A stretch of 64,000 nucleotides of DNA from the NCBI GenBank assembly GCA_004297935.1, contig SCRE01000018.1, forward strand, positions 186,001 through 250,000, written 5' to 3'. The first letter of the stretch is position 1; every line of letters begins with the position of its first letter. The notes under the pieces are model-generated. The model was not told the DNA's origin. It made no database searches and saw nothing but the letters and a program-made list of their open reading frames with translations. This DNA is from Microbacteriaceae bacterium (GTDB lineage: Bacteria; Actinomycetota; Actinomycetes; Actinomycetales; Microbacteriaceae). The position numbers and the translations under genes are program-made. This document shows positions 1 through 8,487 of the stretch, one piece after another.

Positions 1-690
1 GTCGCCCTGGATCGGTTCGGCGAAGAATGCCGCGACATCCTCAGCGCCGATGTGCGTCGTGATGTAGTCGATGGTGCGTTCGGCCGCGTCCGCACCGGAC
101 AGGCCGTCGCGGAACGGGTAGCTGACCGGCACACTGTACAGGTCTCCGGGCAACGGACCCATGCCGCTGCGCTCCGGCCACGGCCGGTAGGTCATCGCCA
201 TCGTCAAGGTGGTGCGACCGTGGAAGGCATGGTCGAGGCTGAGGATCACCCGGCGCCCGGTGTACTTGCGGGTGATCTTGACCGCGTTCTCCACGGCTTC
301 GGATCCGGAGTTCACCAGGATCGAATGCTTCTGGAAGTCGCCGGGCGTGATTGCGGCGAGCTTCTCGGCGACGCGCACGTAGTTCTCATAAGGCGTCACG
401 GTGAACAGCGTGTGGGTGAGTTTGCCGGCCTGCTCGGCTGCTGCCGCCGCGATTGCGGGGTGGGCGTGGCCGATGGTGGTCACACCGATGCCTGAGCCCA
501 GGTCGATCAGGCGGTTGCCGTCGACATCGACCAGGATGGCGCCCGCGGCGTGATCCATGTAGATATTGGCGAGCGTTCCCGCGCCGCGGGAGACACTGGC
601 GACTCGACGTTCCTGGAGCGCGGCCGAGCGCGGTCCAGGCAGGTCGGTGATGAGAGCACGGCTTTGGGGCACGGAGAAATCACGAGGCAT
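1..690 (-). CDS. gabT: 4-aminobutyrate (GABA) transaminase, 3' part outside the window
   Basis: Class III PLP-dependent aminotransferase, which moves the amino group of GABA to 2-oxoglutarate to give succinate semialdehyde. The visible 230 residues carry the family signatures GSGIGVTTIGHAHP (about 66-79), the PLP-phosphate segment NSGSEAVENA (127-136) and HAFHGRT (154-160). The frame runs off the left edge at IQGD, so the PLP lysine is not seen. An ATG at 699 is also in frame, but a TAACAT box at 703-698 lies 7 bases before the ATG at 690, which favours 690 as a leaderless start. The gene is divergent from the FKBP lipoprotein. The class is certain; GABA as substrate is inferred from overall sequence type. 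Confidence 0.88.
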   Translation of the reverse strand, partial: MPRDFSVPQSRALITDLPGPRSAALQERRVASVSRGAGTLANIYMDHAAGAILVDVDGNRLIDLGSGIGVTTIGHAHPAIAAAAAEQAGKLTHTLFTVTPYENYVRVAEKLAAITPGDFQKHSILVNSGSEAVENAVKITRKYTGRRVILSLDHAFHGRTTLTMAMTYRPWPERSGMGPLPGDLYSVPVSYPFRDGLSGADAAERTIDYITTHIGAEDVAAFFAEPIQGD

Positions 691-697
691 GACGACC

Positions 698-703
698 ATG
701 TTA
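698..703 (-). promoter_or_regulatory. -10 box for gabT (leaderless start)
   Basis: TAACAT on the minus strand, 7 bases upstream of ATG 690. It overlaps the alternative ATG at 699 and so helps decide the start. Confidence 0.5.
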
Positions 704-809
704 GGCTCGCACGATTCCACGTTGTGACGCGCTTGTCGGTGCTCTCCCAGCAGGGACAGATTCTGATCGGGCAGACTGGGTGTCCTTGCCCCCAGAGAAA
801 GCGACCTTC

Positions 810-1760
810 GTGCGTAAATCACTTCCCCTTGTCGTTCTGGCCGCGTCCGCGCTTCTGCTCAGCGGATGCACTGCGGCCGGCAACTCGGCGTCTGCCGGCT
901 GCAAGGGCGTCGCATCCGGTTCCGTCTCCGATTCCGTCAAGGTCTCCGGCAAGCTCGGAACGGAGCCGAAGGTCAGCTTCAAGGAGCCCCTTGCCGCCAA
1001 GAAGACGGAACGCACCTTCATCACGACGGGCCATGGCGCGGAAGCGACCAAGTCGACGACCGTGGACGTGGCCCTGGTGGCCTACAACGGCACGACGGGC
1101 AAGGAGCTGACCACGAACGGTTATGGCACGAGCGCGAAGATCCCGATCACGGTCGGCGACGCAACACTGATTCCGGTGCTGAGTCAGGTCGTCGACTGCG
1201 CTCCGGTCGGATCGCGTGTCGTAGCGGCCTCGCCGGTCAAGACGGCGTTCGGCTCTGCCGATCCGTCGAGCCTCGGCCTCGCGTCGACGGACACGATCGT
1301 GTTCGTCGCGGACATCATCGACATGATGCCGGCCAAAGCCAACGGCAAGGACCAGGCGCCTCAGGCAGGGTTCCCGACCGTGAAGCTGAACGCGTCCGGC
1401 AAACCGACCGTCACGATCCCGAAGGCGGCCGCGCCGACCGAGACCAAGGTCGAGGTGCTCAAGAAGGGCTCCGGCGACACGGTGAAGGCCGGCGACACCG
1501 TGACCGTGCAGTATCAGGGCACGATCTGGCGCACCGGAAAGGTCTTCGACCAGAGCTGGGGCAAGGCGCCGGCCACTTTCTCCACCACCGGTGTGATCAA
1601 GGGTTTTGCCGCCGGCCTGGTCGGGCAGACTGTCGGCTCGCAAACCGTCATCGTGATCCCGCCCGCGGACGGCTACGGCACGGCAGGCCAGCCCAGCGCC
1701 GGCATCAAGGGCACGGACACGCTGGTCTTCGTCGTCGACATCCTGAAGGCCACGCGTTAG
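810..1760 (+). CDS. FKBP-type peptidyl-prolyl isomerase lipoprotein
   Basis: Exported proline isomerase, probably anchored in the membrane outer leaflet and helping fold secreted proteins. From the GTG at 810 (AGAAAG ribosome site about 10 bases upstream) the 316-residue protein starts with a lipoprotein signal: charged VRK, a hydrophobic stretch and lipobox LSGC with Cys20. A canonical FKBP domain occupies about residues 225-316 (VTVQYQGTIW, VFDQSW, VIKGFAAGLVGQ, DTLVFVVDIL). Residues about 75-180 look like a second, more diverged FKBP-like module ending in TIVFVADIID. The frame is open back to GTG 780, but that start would place residues before the signal peptide. Confidence 0.9.
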   Translation: MRKSLPLVVLAASALLLSGCTAAGNSASAGCKGVASGSVSDSVKVSGKLGTEPKVSFKEPLAAKKTERTFITTGHGAEATKSTTVDVALVAYNGTTGKELTTNGYGTSAKIPITVGDATLIPVLSQVVDCAPVGSRVVAASPVKTAFGSADPSSLGLASTDTIVFVADIIDMMPAKANGKDQAPQAGFPTVKLNASGKPTVTIPKAAAPTETKVEVLKKGSGDTVKAGDTVTVQYQGTIWRTGKVFDQSWGKAPATFSTTGVIKGFAAGLVGQTVGSQTVIVIPPADGYGTAGQPSAGIKGTDTLVFVVDILKATR

Positions 1761-1767
1761 CGCTCAC

Positions 1768-1773
1768 TAGCAT
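1768..1773 (+). promoter_or_regulatory. -10 box for dxr (leaderless start)
   Basis: TAGCAT followed by 6 bases and ATG 1780. No Shine-Dalgarno sequence lies in between. Confidence 0.5.
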
Positions 1774-1779
1774 GGCCCC

Positions 1780-2862
1780 ATGCGCAAAGTAGTCATCCTG
1801 GGCTCGACCGGTTCGATCGGCACACAGGCGCTCGATGTCATCCGGTCGCATCCGCAGCGCTTCGACGTCGTCGGGCTCGGCGCCGGCGGCAATCGGGTTG
1901 CGCTCGCGGCGCAGGCAGCCGAATTCCACGTCGACGACACCGCGCTCGGAGCGGATGAAGCCGAGCAGCTCGTGCGTGACGTCGATGCGGATGTCGTGCT
2001 CAACGGCATCACAGGATCGATCGGCCTCGGCCCGACCCTGGCCGCGCTTGAGGCCGGGCGCACGCTTGCGCTCGCGAACAAGGAGTCGCTGATCGTCGGC
2101 GGCGACCTGGTGACCTCGTTGGCGCAGCCCGGGCAGGTCGTGCCCGTTGACTCCGAGCATTCAGCGATTGCGCAGGCGCTGCGTTCCGGGCAGCCGCGCG
2201 AGGTGCGCCGGCTCGTGCTGACGGCATCCGGTGGTCCGTTCCGGGGCCGCAGCCGCGAGTCGCTCGCCCGGGTGACACCGCAGGAGGCGTTGGCGCATCC
2301 GACCTGGAAAATGGGCCAGATGGTCACGACCAATTCGTCGACGCTCGTGAACAAGGGTCTCGAGGTGATCGAGGCGCACCTGTTGTTCGACGTGCCGTAT
2401 GAGCGTATCGACGTGGTCGTGCATCCGCAGTCGATCGTGCACTCGATGGTCGAGTTCTTCGACGGGTCGACGATCGCTCAGGCGTCCCCACCAGACATGC
2501 GTCTGCCGATCTCGCTCGCCCTGGACTGGCCGAACAGGGTCTCAGGGGTTGGCCGTCCGCTCGACTGGACGGTTGCCCAGAATTGGACGTTCGAGCCTCT
2601 GAACCATGATGTGTTCCCGGCTGTGAAACTGGCGAAGCAGGTGGGGCAGGCGGGTGGCACCTATCCGGCGGTGTTCAACGCCGCGAACGAGCAGGCGGTG
2701 CTTGCATTCCATGCCGGACGCATCCGCTATCTGGACATTGTGTCGATAGTTGAGCGAGTCGTCGACGCACACGAGCCGTCGGACGAGCTGAGTCGGGCGT
2801 CGCTGGCGGAGGCCGAACGCTGGGCGCGGGAGACCGCCGACCGACTCTCGGCGATCGAGTAG
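1780..2862 (+). CDS. dxr: 1-deoxy-D-xylulose 5-phosphate reductoisomerase
   Basis: Cytosolic NADPH-dependent enzyme of the MEP isoprenoid pathway, converting DXP to 2-C-methyl-D-erythritol 4-phosphate. The 360-residue length is slightly short for the family. Visible signatures are the NADPH loop GSTGSIG (8-14), [12 protein letters not shown], the metal/substrate region [10 protein letters not shown], and [12 protein letters not shown] in the flexible-loop domain. The start ATG follows a TANNNT box by 6 bases. Another MEP gene, ispG, lies 4.4 kb downstream, with the rseP-type protease between them as in mycobacteria, although two antisense genes interrupt the block here. Confidence 0.97.
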   Translation: MRKVVILGSTGSIGTQALDVIRSHPQRFDVVGLGAGGNRVALAAQAAEFHVDDTALGADEAEQLVRDVDADVVLNGITGSIGLGPTLAALEAGRTLALANKESLIVGGDLVTSLAQPGQVVPVDSEHSAIAQALRSGQPREVRRLVLTASGGPFRGRSRESLARVTPQEALAHPTWKMGQMVTTNSSTLVNKGLEVIEAHLLFDVPYERIDVVVHPQSIVHSMVEFFDGSTIAQASPPDMRLPISLALDWPNRVSGVGRPLDWTVAQNWTFEPLNHDVFPAVKLAKQVGQAGGTYPAVFNAANEQAVLAFHAGRIRYLDIVSIVERVVDAHEPSDELSRASLAEAERWARETADRLSAIE

Positions 2863-2876
2863 CAGTCATGCCTCCG

Positions 2877-2913
2877 CTGGTCGAGCAACGAGCACCAGCG
2901 AGCGCATCGGGAC
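2877..2913. repeat. Degenerate half-copy of the interspersed palindromic repeat
   Basis: GCTGGTCGAGCAACGAGC followed by CAGCGAGCGCATCGGGAC resembles one arm of the TGGTCGAGTAGCG...GTATCGAGACC repeat found complete near 5.4 and 11.7 kb. It sits in the gap between the convergent dxr and DsbA-like genes. The opposite arm is not recognisable, so this may be a decayed copy. Confidence 0.45.
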
Positions 2914-2945
2914 CCGTGCTCGTGCCACTCGGCCGTCACCGTCGC

Positions 2946-3869
2946 CTACGGCGTCGGGGTCGTCGTGGGTGCCGGGGTCGAGGTCGAGCTGTTGGTGCCG
3001 CTGGTCATGATCCCGTTGACGAACGTCGCGAACGCGGTGGCATCGCTGACCGATCCTGGGTACTTGACGCCGTTGACGATGACGGTCGGCGTTCCGGACA
3101 CGGATTTCTCGGTCGAGTTCGCGAGCGGTCTCGTCAGGGCACGCGTGGTCTCTGCGGAAACCCACGCCGAGAAGGTGTCTTTGTTGACACAATTCTCGAT
3201 CGTCGAGCCGGTTGCGCCCACGCCCTTGAGAATCGAGATCAACTTCGAATTCGGCAGGCCGCTGGTACCTTCCTTCGGCTGGTCCTTGAACAGTGCAGTG
3301 TTCAGGGCGAAGTAGACGCTCGGCTTGTAATTCGCGACGCACGCGGCGGCGTTCGCAGCGCGAGACGAGTATTTGGTGCCGTTCGAAGACGCATCGAGCA
3401 TGGCTATCGGATGAATCTCCAGCGTTGCGATGCCGCTGTTCAGCCAGGTGCCGATCTGACTCGCATTCGCCGCTTCGAACTCTTGGCAGTACGGGCATTG
3501 ATAGTCGAGGTACACCGTGATGTGCGCCTTGCCGTCCTTCAGATCCTGAGTGGTCGGCACCGGCTTCTCGTTCGCCGCGAGTGCCGGTGTCGTCGCCGCC
3601 GCCGTCGTGCTCGTGAGCACGATCCCGTCGCTGACCATGTTCTTCGGCCCCGGTCCGGCCGGCTGCACCGCGTTCACGACCACGAATCCGGCCACGGCGA
3701 GCCCGACCAGCACGATAGCCGCGATCGAACCCTGCAGATACCATTTGCGACGTCGAGCACGGATGCGTGCTTGCTCGCGCATGATGCGTGCGTGCTCGCG
3801 CGCCTGCGCCTGACGTTCCTTCTTGGTCGGGCCGTTTGCGCCTCTGCCAGTTCCCACGGGGTGTTGCAC
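2946..3869 (-). CDS. Membrane-anchored DsbA/thioredoxin-fold oxidoreductase
   Basis: Extracytoplasmic disulfide oxidoreductase or isomerase of the DsbA-like thioredoxin family. With the GTG start at 3869 (GAGGAG ribosome site just upstream) it has 307 residues. These comprise a basic, Arg/Gln-rich cytoplasmic segment (about 15-45), one membrane helix (about 48-68), a Thr/Ala-rich linker, and a thioredoxin fold with active site CPYC at 125-128. The closing motif GTPTVIVNGVKYPG is the cis-Pro region. The C-terminal tail is a Thr/Ser/Pro-rich run. The open frame extends to 4001, but the ribosome site and residue composition favour 3869. It is antisense between dxr and the protease gene. Confidence 0.9.
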   Translation of the reverse strand: MQHPVGTGRGANGPTKKERQAQAREHARIMREQARIRARRRKWYLQGSIAAIVLVGLAVAGFVVVNAVQPAGPGPKNMVSDGIVLTSTTAAATTPALAANEKPVPTTQDLKDGKAHITVYLDYQCPYCQEFEAANASQIGTWLNSGIATLEIHPIAMLDASSNGTKYSSRAANAAACVANYKPSVYFALNTALFKDQPKEGTSGLPNSKLISILKGVGATGSTIENCVNKDTFSAWVSAETTRALTRPLANSTEKSVSGTPTVIVNGVKYPGSVSDATAFATFVNGIMTSGTNSSTSTPAPTTTPTP

Positions 3870-4020
3870 TCCTCGAGTCGTCGTCGTAGTCGATGCCGGA
3901 AGCACGCTACCCCGGTATCTTATGTGTTCCCTTGCTATGGGTTCGGTGGGAGAACACCGCGCAATGGGCCTGCGTTTGCCGCTCCGCCCGATTCTGGGCA
4001 TCCTCGCAGTACGCGGCTTG

Positions 4021-4026
4021 TAGCCT
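4021..4026 (+). promoter_or_regulatory. -10 box for the rseP-like gene (leaderless start)
   Basis: TAGCCT, 6 bases, then GTG 4033. No ribosome site is visible. Confidence 0.45.
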
Positions 4027-4032
4027 TGGCCT

Positions 4033-5361
4033 GTGGATTCGGTACTGCTGTTCGTGCTCGGCGTTGTGATCTTCGTGATCGGCCTCGCCGTCTCGATCGC
4101 GTTGCACGAGCTCGGTCATCTGAGTTTCGCCAAGCTGTTCGGCGTCAAGGTGACGCAGTACATGATCGGCTTCGGCAAGACGCTGTTCTCGTTCCGCCGC
4201 GGTGAGACCGAGTACGGCGTGAAAGCGATCCCGCTCGGCGGCTACATTGCGATGATCGGAATGTTCCCTCCGAAACATCCGGGGGAGAAGGCGCGCAACG
4301 CCAGCACGGGCTTCTACAACCAGATCGTGCAGGATGCGCGCACAGCAAGCGCCGAAACCGTCGCAGACGGCGAGGACGGTCGCGCCTTCTACCGGTTGGC
4401 GCCGTGGAAGCGCATCATCGTCATGTTCGCCGGGCCGTTCATGAATCTCGTGATCGCGGTGGTGCTGTTCGGCGTCATCGTCACCGGGATCGGCGTGCAG
4501 CAGTACAGCACGACGGTCTCGACCGTGTCACAGTGCGTGCTGCCGGCAACCAGCGCGCGGCACATCTGTAAAGCATCCGATCCGCCATCGCCGGCCGCGG
4601 CGGCAGGCATCCGCACCGGTGACACCATCGTCTCCTTCGGAGGCACACCCGTCACCAGTTGGAGCCAGATGAGTGCGCTGATCAAGGCTGCACCGTCGAA
4701 GACGAGCGTGCTGGTGGTCGACCGAAACGGCAAACGGGTCACGCTGGAGGTCACGCCCACGCCGAGCGTCCAGTATGTGTATGACAGTCAAGGCGACGTC
4801 ACGAAGAATGCGGCGGGCCAGACGATCACCCGTGACGTCGGAGTCGTCGGCATCAGCCCGGGCACGGAGCTCGTGCAGCAGCCGATCGGCACCGCGTTCA
4901 CCGCTGCAGGCGACAACATCGCAGCCGTCACCAAAATCGTGATCGACCTGCCACAGCGGATGGTCGGGGTCTGGAATGCCGCTTTCGGTCCGGCGCAGCG
5001 CGCTGCAGACAGCCCGGTCGGCATCGTTGGGGTCGGCCGCCTTGCAGGCGACATCGCCAGCAGCAATGTCATCCCGGTGGTCGGTAAGGTGCAGACGATG
5101 CTGAGTCTGCTCGCATCGCTGAACATCGCGCTGTTCGTGATGAACATGATCCCGTTGCTGCCGCTGGACGGTGGCCACATACTCGGTGCCGTGTGGGAGT
5201 GGATCAAGCGCGCCTGGGCGAAAGTGTTGCGTCGCAGGGAGCCGCATCCGGTCGACATGGCCCGCTGGATGCCGGTGACGTTCGTCGTTGTCGTCGTGCT
5301 CGGTGCGATGAGCGTACTGCTCGCCTACGCTGACATTGTCAAGCCCATCACCCTCGGCTAG
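4033..5361 (+). CDS. rseP: Site-2 intramembrane zinc metalloprotease (Rip1/RseP family, M50)
   Basis: Polytopic membrane protease that cleaves transmembrane substrates such as anti-sigma factors in regulated intramembrane proteolysis. The 442 residues begin with a membrane helix carrying the zinc-site motif HELGH (25-29). Further membrane segments follow, then a PDZ domain at about 185-275 (GIRTGDTIVSFGGTPV), and the third zinc ligand region LPLDGGHILGA near residue 375. Position between dxr and ispG matches the conserved actinobacterial order. The GTG start is fixed by the TAGCCT box 6 bases upstream. The substrate cannot be told from the sequence. Confidence 0.93.
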   Translation: MDSVLLFVLGVVIFVIGLAVSIALHELGHLSFAKLFGVKVTQYMIGFGKTLFSFRRGETEYGVKAIPLGGYIAMIGMFPPKHPGEKARNASTGFYNQIVQDARTASAETVADGEDGRAFYRLAPWKRIIVMFAGPFMNLVIAVVLFGVIVTGIGVQQYSTTVSTVSQCVLPATSARHICKASDPPSPAAAAGIRTGDTIVSFGGTPVTSWSQMSALIKAAPSKTSVLVVDRNGKRVTLEVTPTPSVQYVYDSQGDVTKNAAGQTITRDVGVVGISPGTELVQQPIGTAFTAAGDNIAAVTKIVIDLPQRMVGVWNAAFGPAQRAADSPVGIVGVGRLAGDIASSNVIPVVGKVQTMLSLLASLNIALFVMNMIPLLPLDGGHILGAVWEWIKRAWAKVLRRREPHPVDMARWMPVTFVVVVVLGAMSVLLAYADIVKPITLG

Positions 5362-5368
5362 AGGATCC

Positions 5369-5566
5369 GGTGGTCGAGTAACGTGCGCCGGCGAGTGTAT
5401 CGAGACTCCCGGGTGTGGCATGCTCTGGTGAGTGAGGTCTCGATACGCCTGCGGAGCGGATCCTCGCTCGCAGGCTCGCAGGCTCGCAGGCTCGCAGGCT
5501 CGCTGGCGACAAGGGTGGCGGATCGCTTCGCGACCCCCCCAAGCTCCACCGGGCTACTCGACCAGC
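5369..5566. repeat. Interspersed palindromic repeat element, complete copy with insertions
   Basis: Intergenic element between the protease and thiolase genes. One arm reads TGGTCGAGTAACG then GTGTATCGAGACTCC (to about 5410). The inverse arms are GGTCTCGATACGC (about 5437-5449) and CTACTCGACCAGCG (about 5553-5566). A copy with the same arm sequences lies at 11.66-11.78 kb and related ones near 2.9 and 34.7 kb. This copy is longer because it holds an 8-bp tandem repeat. It has no coding signs. Confidence 0.7.
5467..5506. repeat. 8-bp tandem repeat inside the palindromic element
   Basis: Four exact copies of CTCGCAGG followed by CTCGCTGG, 40 bp in all. Because the unit is 8 bp, copy-number change would not preserve frame, which fits a noncoding location. 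Confidence 0.85.
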
Positions 5567-5569
5567 GAA

Positions 5570-6754
5570 CTATCGCGACAGGAGGAGGGCGTCTCCCTGG
5601 CCGCCGCCGCCGCACAGGGCGACGGCGGCGCGACCGGAGCCGCGGCGCGACAACTCGAGGGCGGCGTGCAACGCCAGGCGTGCCCCGGATGCGCCGATCG
5701 GGTGGCCGAGCGCGATCGCACCACCGTGGATGTTCACCTTCCCCTGGTCAATACCGAGGTCGCGCGCAGACACCAGCGACACCGCCGCGAACGCCTCGTT
5801 GATCTCGACGAAGTCCAACACAGACGTGCTCCACCCTGCCCGTTTCAGTGCGGCGTTGATCGCGTTCGACGGCTGCGAGTGCAGCGAGTTGTCCGGGCCG
5901 GCCACGGAACCGGACACCCCGACCACGGCGAGATAGTCGAGCCCGCGCGCATCCGCCCACGCCTTGCTCGCAAGCACCAGGGCGCTCGCGCCATCGCTGA
6001 GCGGTGAGGAGTTGCCTGCCGTTATCGTGCCGTCCTTCGTGAAAGCCGGTCGCAGTCCTGCCAGCGTGTCGACGCTACTGTCGCCGCGCACGCCCTCGTC
6101 TGCCGTGATCACCAGCGGGTCGCCCTTGCGCTGCGGCACGGCGACGGACACGATCTCGTGCTCGAAGATGCCGGCCGCGGCGGCAGCCGCCGCGCGCTGA
6201 TGCGATGCTGCAGCGATCTCGTCCTGCTCACGCCGTCCGATGCCGAGCGTCGTGTTCCGCCGCTCCGTCGATTCGCCCATCGACAGGCCGTCGAACGCGT
6301 CGGAAAGACCGTCGTACGCGGCGTGATCGATCGCCGTGAAGCTGCCGTAAGCCCAGCCGCCGCGAGAACCCGGGAGCAGGTGTGGTGCCTGCGTCATCGA
6401 TTCCTGGCCGCCGGCGGCGACGACGTCCGCCTCGCCAAGCCGGATCAGCCGGGCGGCGTCCACCACGGCCTGCAGGCCGGACAGGCACACCTTGTTGAGC
6501 GTCATCGAGTTGACTGTCCACGGGATCCCGGCGCCGATCGCGCTCTGCCGCGCGGGGTTCTGGCCCGCGCCGGCCTGCAGTACCTGCCCCAGGTAGACCG
6601 CATCCACCTGATCGGGGCTGACCCCTGCAGCGTTGAGGGCGCCGCGTACCGCGATCGTGCCCAGCGCGACGGCGCTGAGCGTCGCGAATTGGCCGTTGAC
6701 TCGTCCCTGCGGGGTTCGTGCCCCGCCGAGGATGACGACGTCGGTGTCTGTCAT
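5570..6754 (-). CDS. Acetyl-CoA C-acetyltransferase (thiolase)
   Basis: Biosynthetic or degradative type II thiolase joining or splitting acetyl-CoA and acetoacetyl-CoA. The 394-residue length is typical. Visible catalytic residues are Cys90 in NKVCLSGLQ, His in GGAIALGHPIGASGARL (about 350), and the second Cys in ALCGGGGQGDALLL near the end. The ATG at 6754 has a strong GAAGGAG ribosome site. The gene is antisense between the rseP-like protease and ispG, and no other fatty-acid gene is adjacent, so its pathway is open (butanoate metabolism, ketone bodies or polyhydroxyalkanoate precursor). Confidence 0.93.
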   Translation of the reverse strand: MTDTDVVILGGARTPQGRVNGQFATLSAVALGTIAVRGALNAAGVSPDQVDAVYLGQVLQAGAGQNPARQSAIGAGIPWTVNSMTLNKVCLSGLQAVVDAARLIRLGEADVVAAGGQESMTQAPHLLPGSRGGWAYGSFTAIDHAAYDGLSDAFDGLSMGESTERRNTTLGIGRREQDEIAAASHQRAAAAAAAGIFEHEIVSVAVPQRKGDPLVITADEGVRGDSSVDTLAGLRPAFTKDGTITAGNSSPLSDGASALVLASKAWADARGLDYLAVVGVSGSVAGPDNSLHSQPSNAINAALKRAGWSTSVLDFVEINEAFAAVSLVSARDLGIDQGKVNIHGGAIALGHPIGASGARLALHAALELSRRGSGRAAVALCGGGGQGDALLLSR

Positions 6755-6930
6755 GGTGACTCCTTCTCCTCAAAGAACTCATTCGTGCGCTCGTTGTGCG
6801 AATGCAACCGACCGGGCAACCGGATAGGCCGCGCGGAAACACTTCTGTCTCCAGTATCTCGCGAGCACGCGTCACGCGTGGGTGTGGCGGCAGGCCTGCC
6901 GAGGAGCGGTCGCAGAGTGATCCGGCCCGG

Positions 6931-7146
6931 TCAACGGCTTTCGCGACGGCGACCCACCAGCCAGCGCACGGCGAGGAAGTCGACGAACACTGCGGCGGCC
7001 ACCGCCCCGATCGCGCCCACACCGAAAACGGTCATGTTCCGGGTCGCCAGCATGAGCATCGTGACAGCCCCCGCGTTGACCACGACCACACCGAACAGCG
7101 CGATCGTTGCGAGTACGGCAACACTCGACTTCTGATCCTGAGCCAT
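6931..7146 (-). CDS. Small two-helix membrane protein
   Basis: Unrecognised 71-residue protein with two predicted membrane helices (about 8-32 and 36-60) and a short Arg-rich C-terminus (GRRRESR), probably inside the cytoplasm. The ATG at 7146 was chosen because a CATACT box lies 6 bases upstream. In-frame ATG 7164 and an upstream start at 7191 are alternatives. It lies antisense upstream of ispG. No function is inferred. Confidence 0.6.
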   Translation of the reverse strand: MAQDQKSSVAVLATIALFGVVVVNAGAVTMLMLATRNMTVFGVGAIGAVAAAVFVDFLAVRWLVGRRRESR

Positions 7147-7299
7147 CTTCCCAGTATGTGTCATGCTGTGACGCCGCACCGGACTTTGCACGATCGGTCG
7201 GACGGCCGCGCCAATCCCTCCGGTTTGTCACCGAATCTCCGGTGCACCCTGAGGTGGTTCGCGGATCGAGGATCCTGCTCGATGCTCAGCGGCGCGATC

Positions 7300-7305
7300 T
7301 ACACT
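7300..7305 (+). promoter_or_regulatory. -10 box for ispG (leaderless start)
   Basis: TACACT, 6 bases, GTG 7312. This supports the short form of ispG over the upstream open frame. Confidence 0.5.
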
Positions 7306-7311
7306 GAGTCG

Positions 7312-8460
7312 GTGGCAGCAATCAATCTGGGAATGCCGAAGACTCCCGACGTTCTCGCCCCGCGGCGCAAATCCCGCCAGATCCGCGTCGGCAAGGTGCT
7401 GGTCGGCGGTGGGGCACAGATCAGCGTTCAGTCGATGACGACGACCCCGACGCCGAACATCAACGCAACACTGCAGCAGATCGCCGAACTGACCGCATCC
7501 GGATGCGACATCGTGCGGGTCGCCGTGCCGAGCCGCGACGACGCCGAGGCGCTGCCGATCATCGCGAAGAAGTCGCAGATTCCGGTGATCGCCGACATCC
7601 ACTTTCAGCCGAACTACGTGTTCGCCGCCATTGACGCAGGCTGCGCCGGCGTGCGGGTGAACCCCGGCAACATCCGCAAATTCGACGACCAGGTCGGCAA
7701 GATCGCCGCAGCGGCGAAAGCCGCGGGAGTCTCCATCCGCATCGGGGTGAATGCAGGGTCGCTCGAGCCGAGCATTCTGCAGAAGTACGGCAAGGCGACC
7801 CCGGAGGCCCTCGTCGAGAGTGCGGTTTGGGAGGCGAGCCTGTTCGAGGAACACGACTTCCACGACTTCAAGATCTCGGTCAAGCACAACGACCCGATCG
7901 TCATGGTCAAGGCCTACCGGCTGCTTGCAGAGCGCGGTGACTGGCCGTTGCACCTCGGTGTGACCGAGGCCGGGCCGGCGTTCCAGGGCACCATCAAGAG
8001 CGCGACGGCGTTCGGAATCCTGCTGGCCGAGGGGATCGGAGACACGATCCGGGTGTCCCTGTCGGCGCCGCCGGTCGAAGAGGTCAAGGTCGGCCTGCAG
8101 ATTCTGCAGTCCCTCAATCTGCGCGAGCGCAAGCTCGAGATCGTCTCGTGTCCGAGTTGCGGACGCGCCCAGGTGGATGTCTACACGCTGGCCGACGAGG
8201 TGACGGTCGGCCTGCAGGGCATGAGCGTTCCGCTGCGTGTCGCCGTGATGGGCTGCGTCGTCAACGGGCCCGGTGAGGCGCGCGAGGCGGACCTGGGTGT
8301 TGCGTCCGGCAACGGCAAGGGCCAGATCTTCGTCAAGGGCCAGGTCATCAAGACCGTGCCGGAATCGGAGATCGTCGCCACGCTGATCGAAGAAGCCAAC
8401 CGGCTTGCCGCCGAGCTGCCGGTCGGCGTGTCAGGCAGTCCACAGGTGGTCACCACCTGA
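7312..8460 (+). CDS. ispG: 4-hydroxy-3-methylbut-2-enyl diphosphate synthase
   Basis: Penultimate MEP-pathway enzyme (GcpE), an iron-sulfur enzyme converting MEcPP to HMBPP. From GTG 7312 it has 382 residues, normal for the bacterial one-domain form. Recognisable blocks are [14 protein letters not shown] near the N-terminus, [29 protein letters not shown], and the [4Fe-4S] cysteines in SCPSCGRAQ (about 279-283) and [10 protein letters not shown] (about 314-323). The open frame begins far upstream at 6796, but those residues are not family-like and a leaderless -10 box fixes 7312. Confidence 0.97.
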   Translation: MAAINLGMPKTPDVLAPRRKSRQIRVGKVLVGGGAQISVQSMTTTPTPNINATLQQIAELTASGCDIVRVAVPSRDDAEALPIIAKKSQIPVIADIHFQPNYVFAAIDAGCAGVRVNPGNIRKFDDQVGKIAAAAKAAGVSIRIGVNAGSLEPSILQKYGKATPEALVESAVWEASLFEEHDFHDFKISVKHNDPIVMVKAYRLLAERGDWPLHLGVTEAGPAFQGTIKSATAFGILLAEGIGDTIRVSLSAPPVEEVKVGLQILQSLNLRERKLEIVSCPSCGRAQVDVYTLADEVTVGLQGMSVPLRVAVMGCVVNGPGEAREADLGVASGNGKGQIFVKGQVIKTVPESEIVATLIEEANRLAAELPVGVSGSPQVVTT

Positions 8461-8474
8461 CAGCAATGGGCCGC

Positions 8475-8480
8475 TATTCT
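8475..8480 (+). promoter_or_regulatory. -10 box for the MFS gene at 8488 (leaderless start)
   Basis: TATTCT, 7 bases, ATG 8488, within the 27-base gap after ispG. Confidence 0.5.
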
Positions 8481-8487
8481 GAACGCC

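Noticed and set aside
6796-7311. Extended N-terminus of ispG
   Set aside because: The upstream residues are Arg/His-rich and not seen in the family; a leaderless -10 box precedes GTG 7312.
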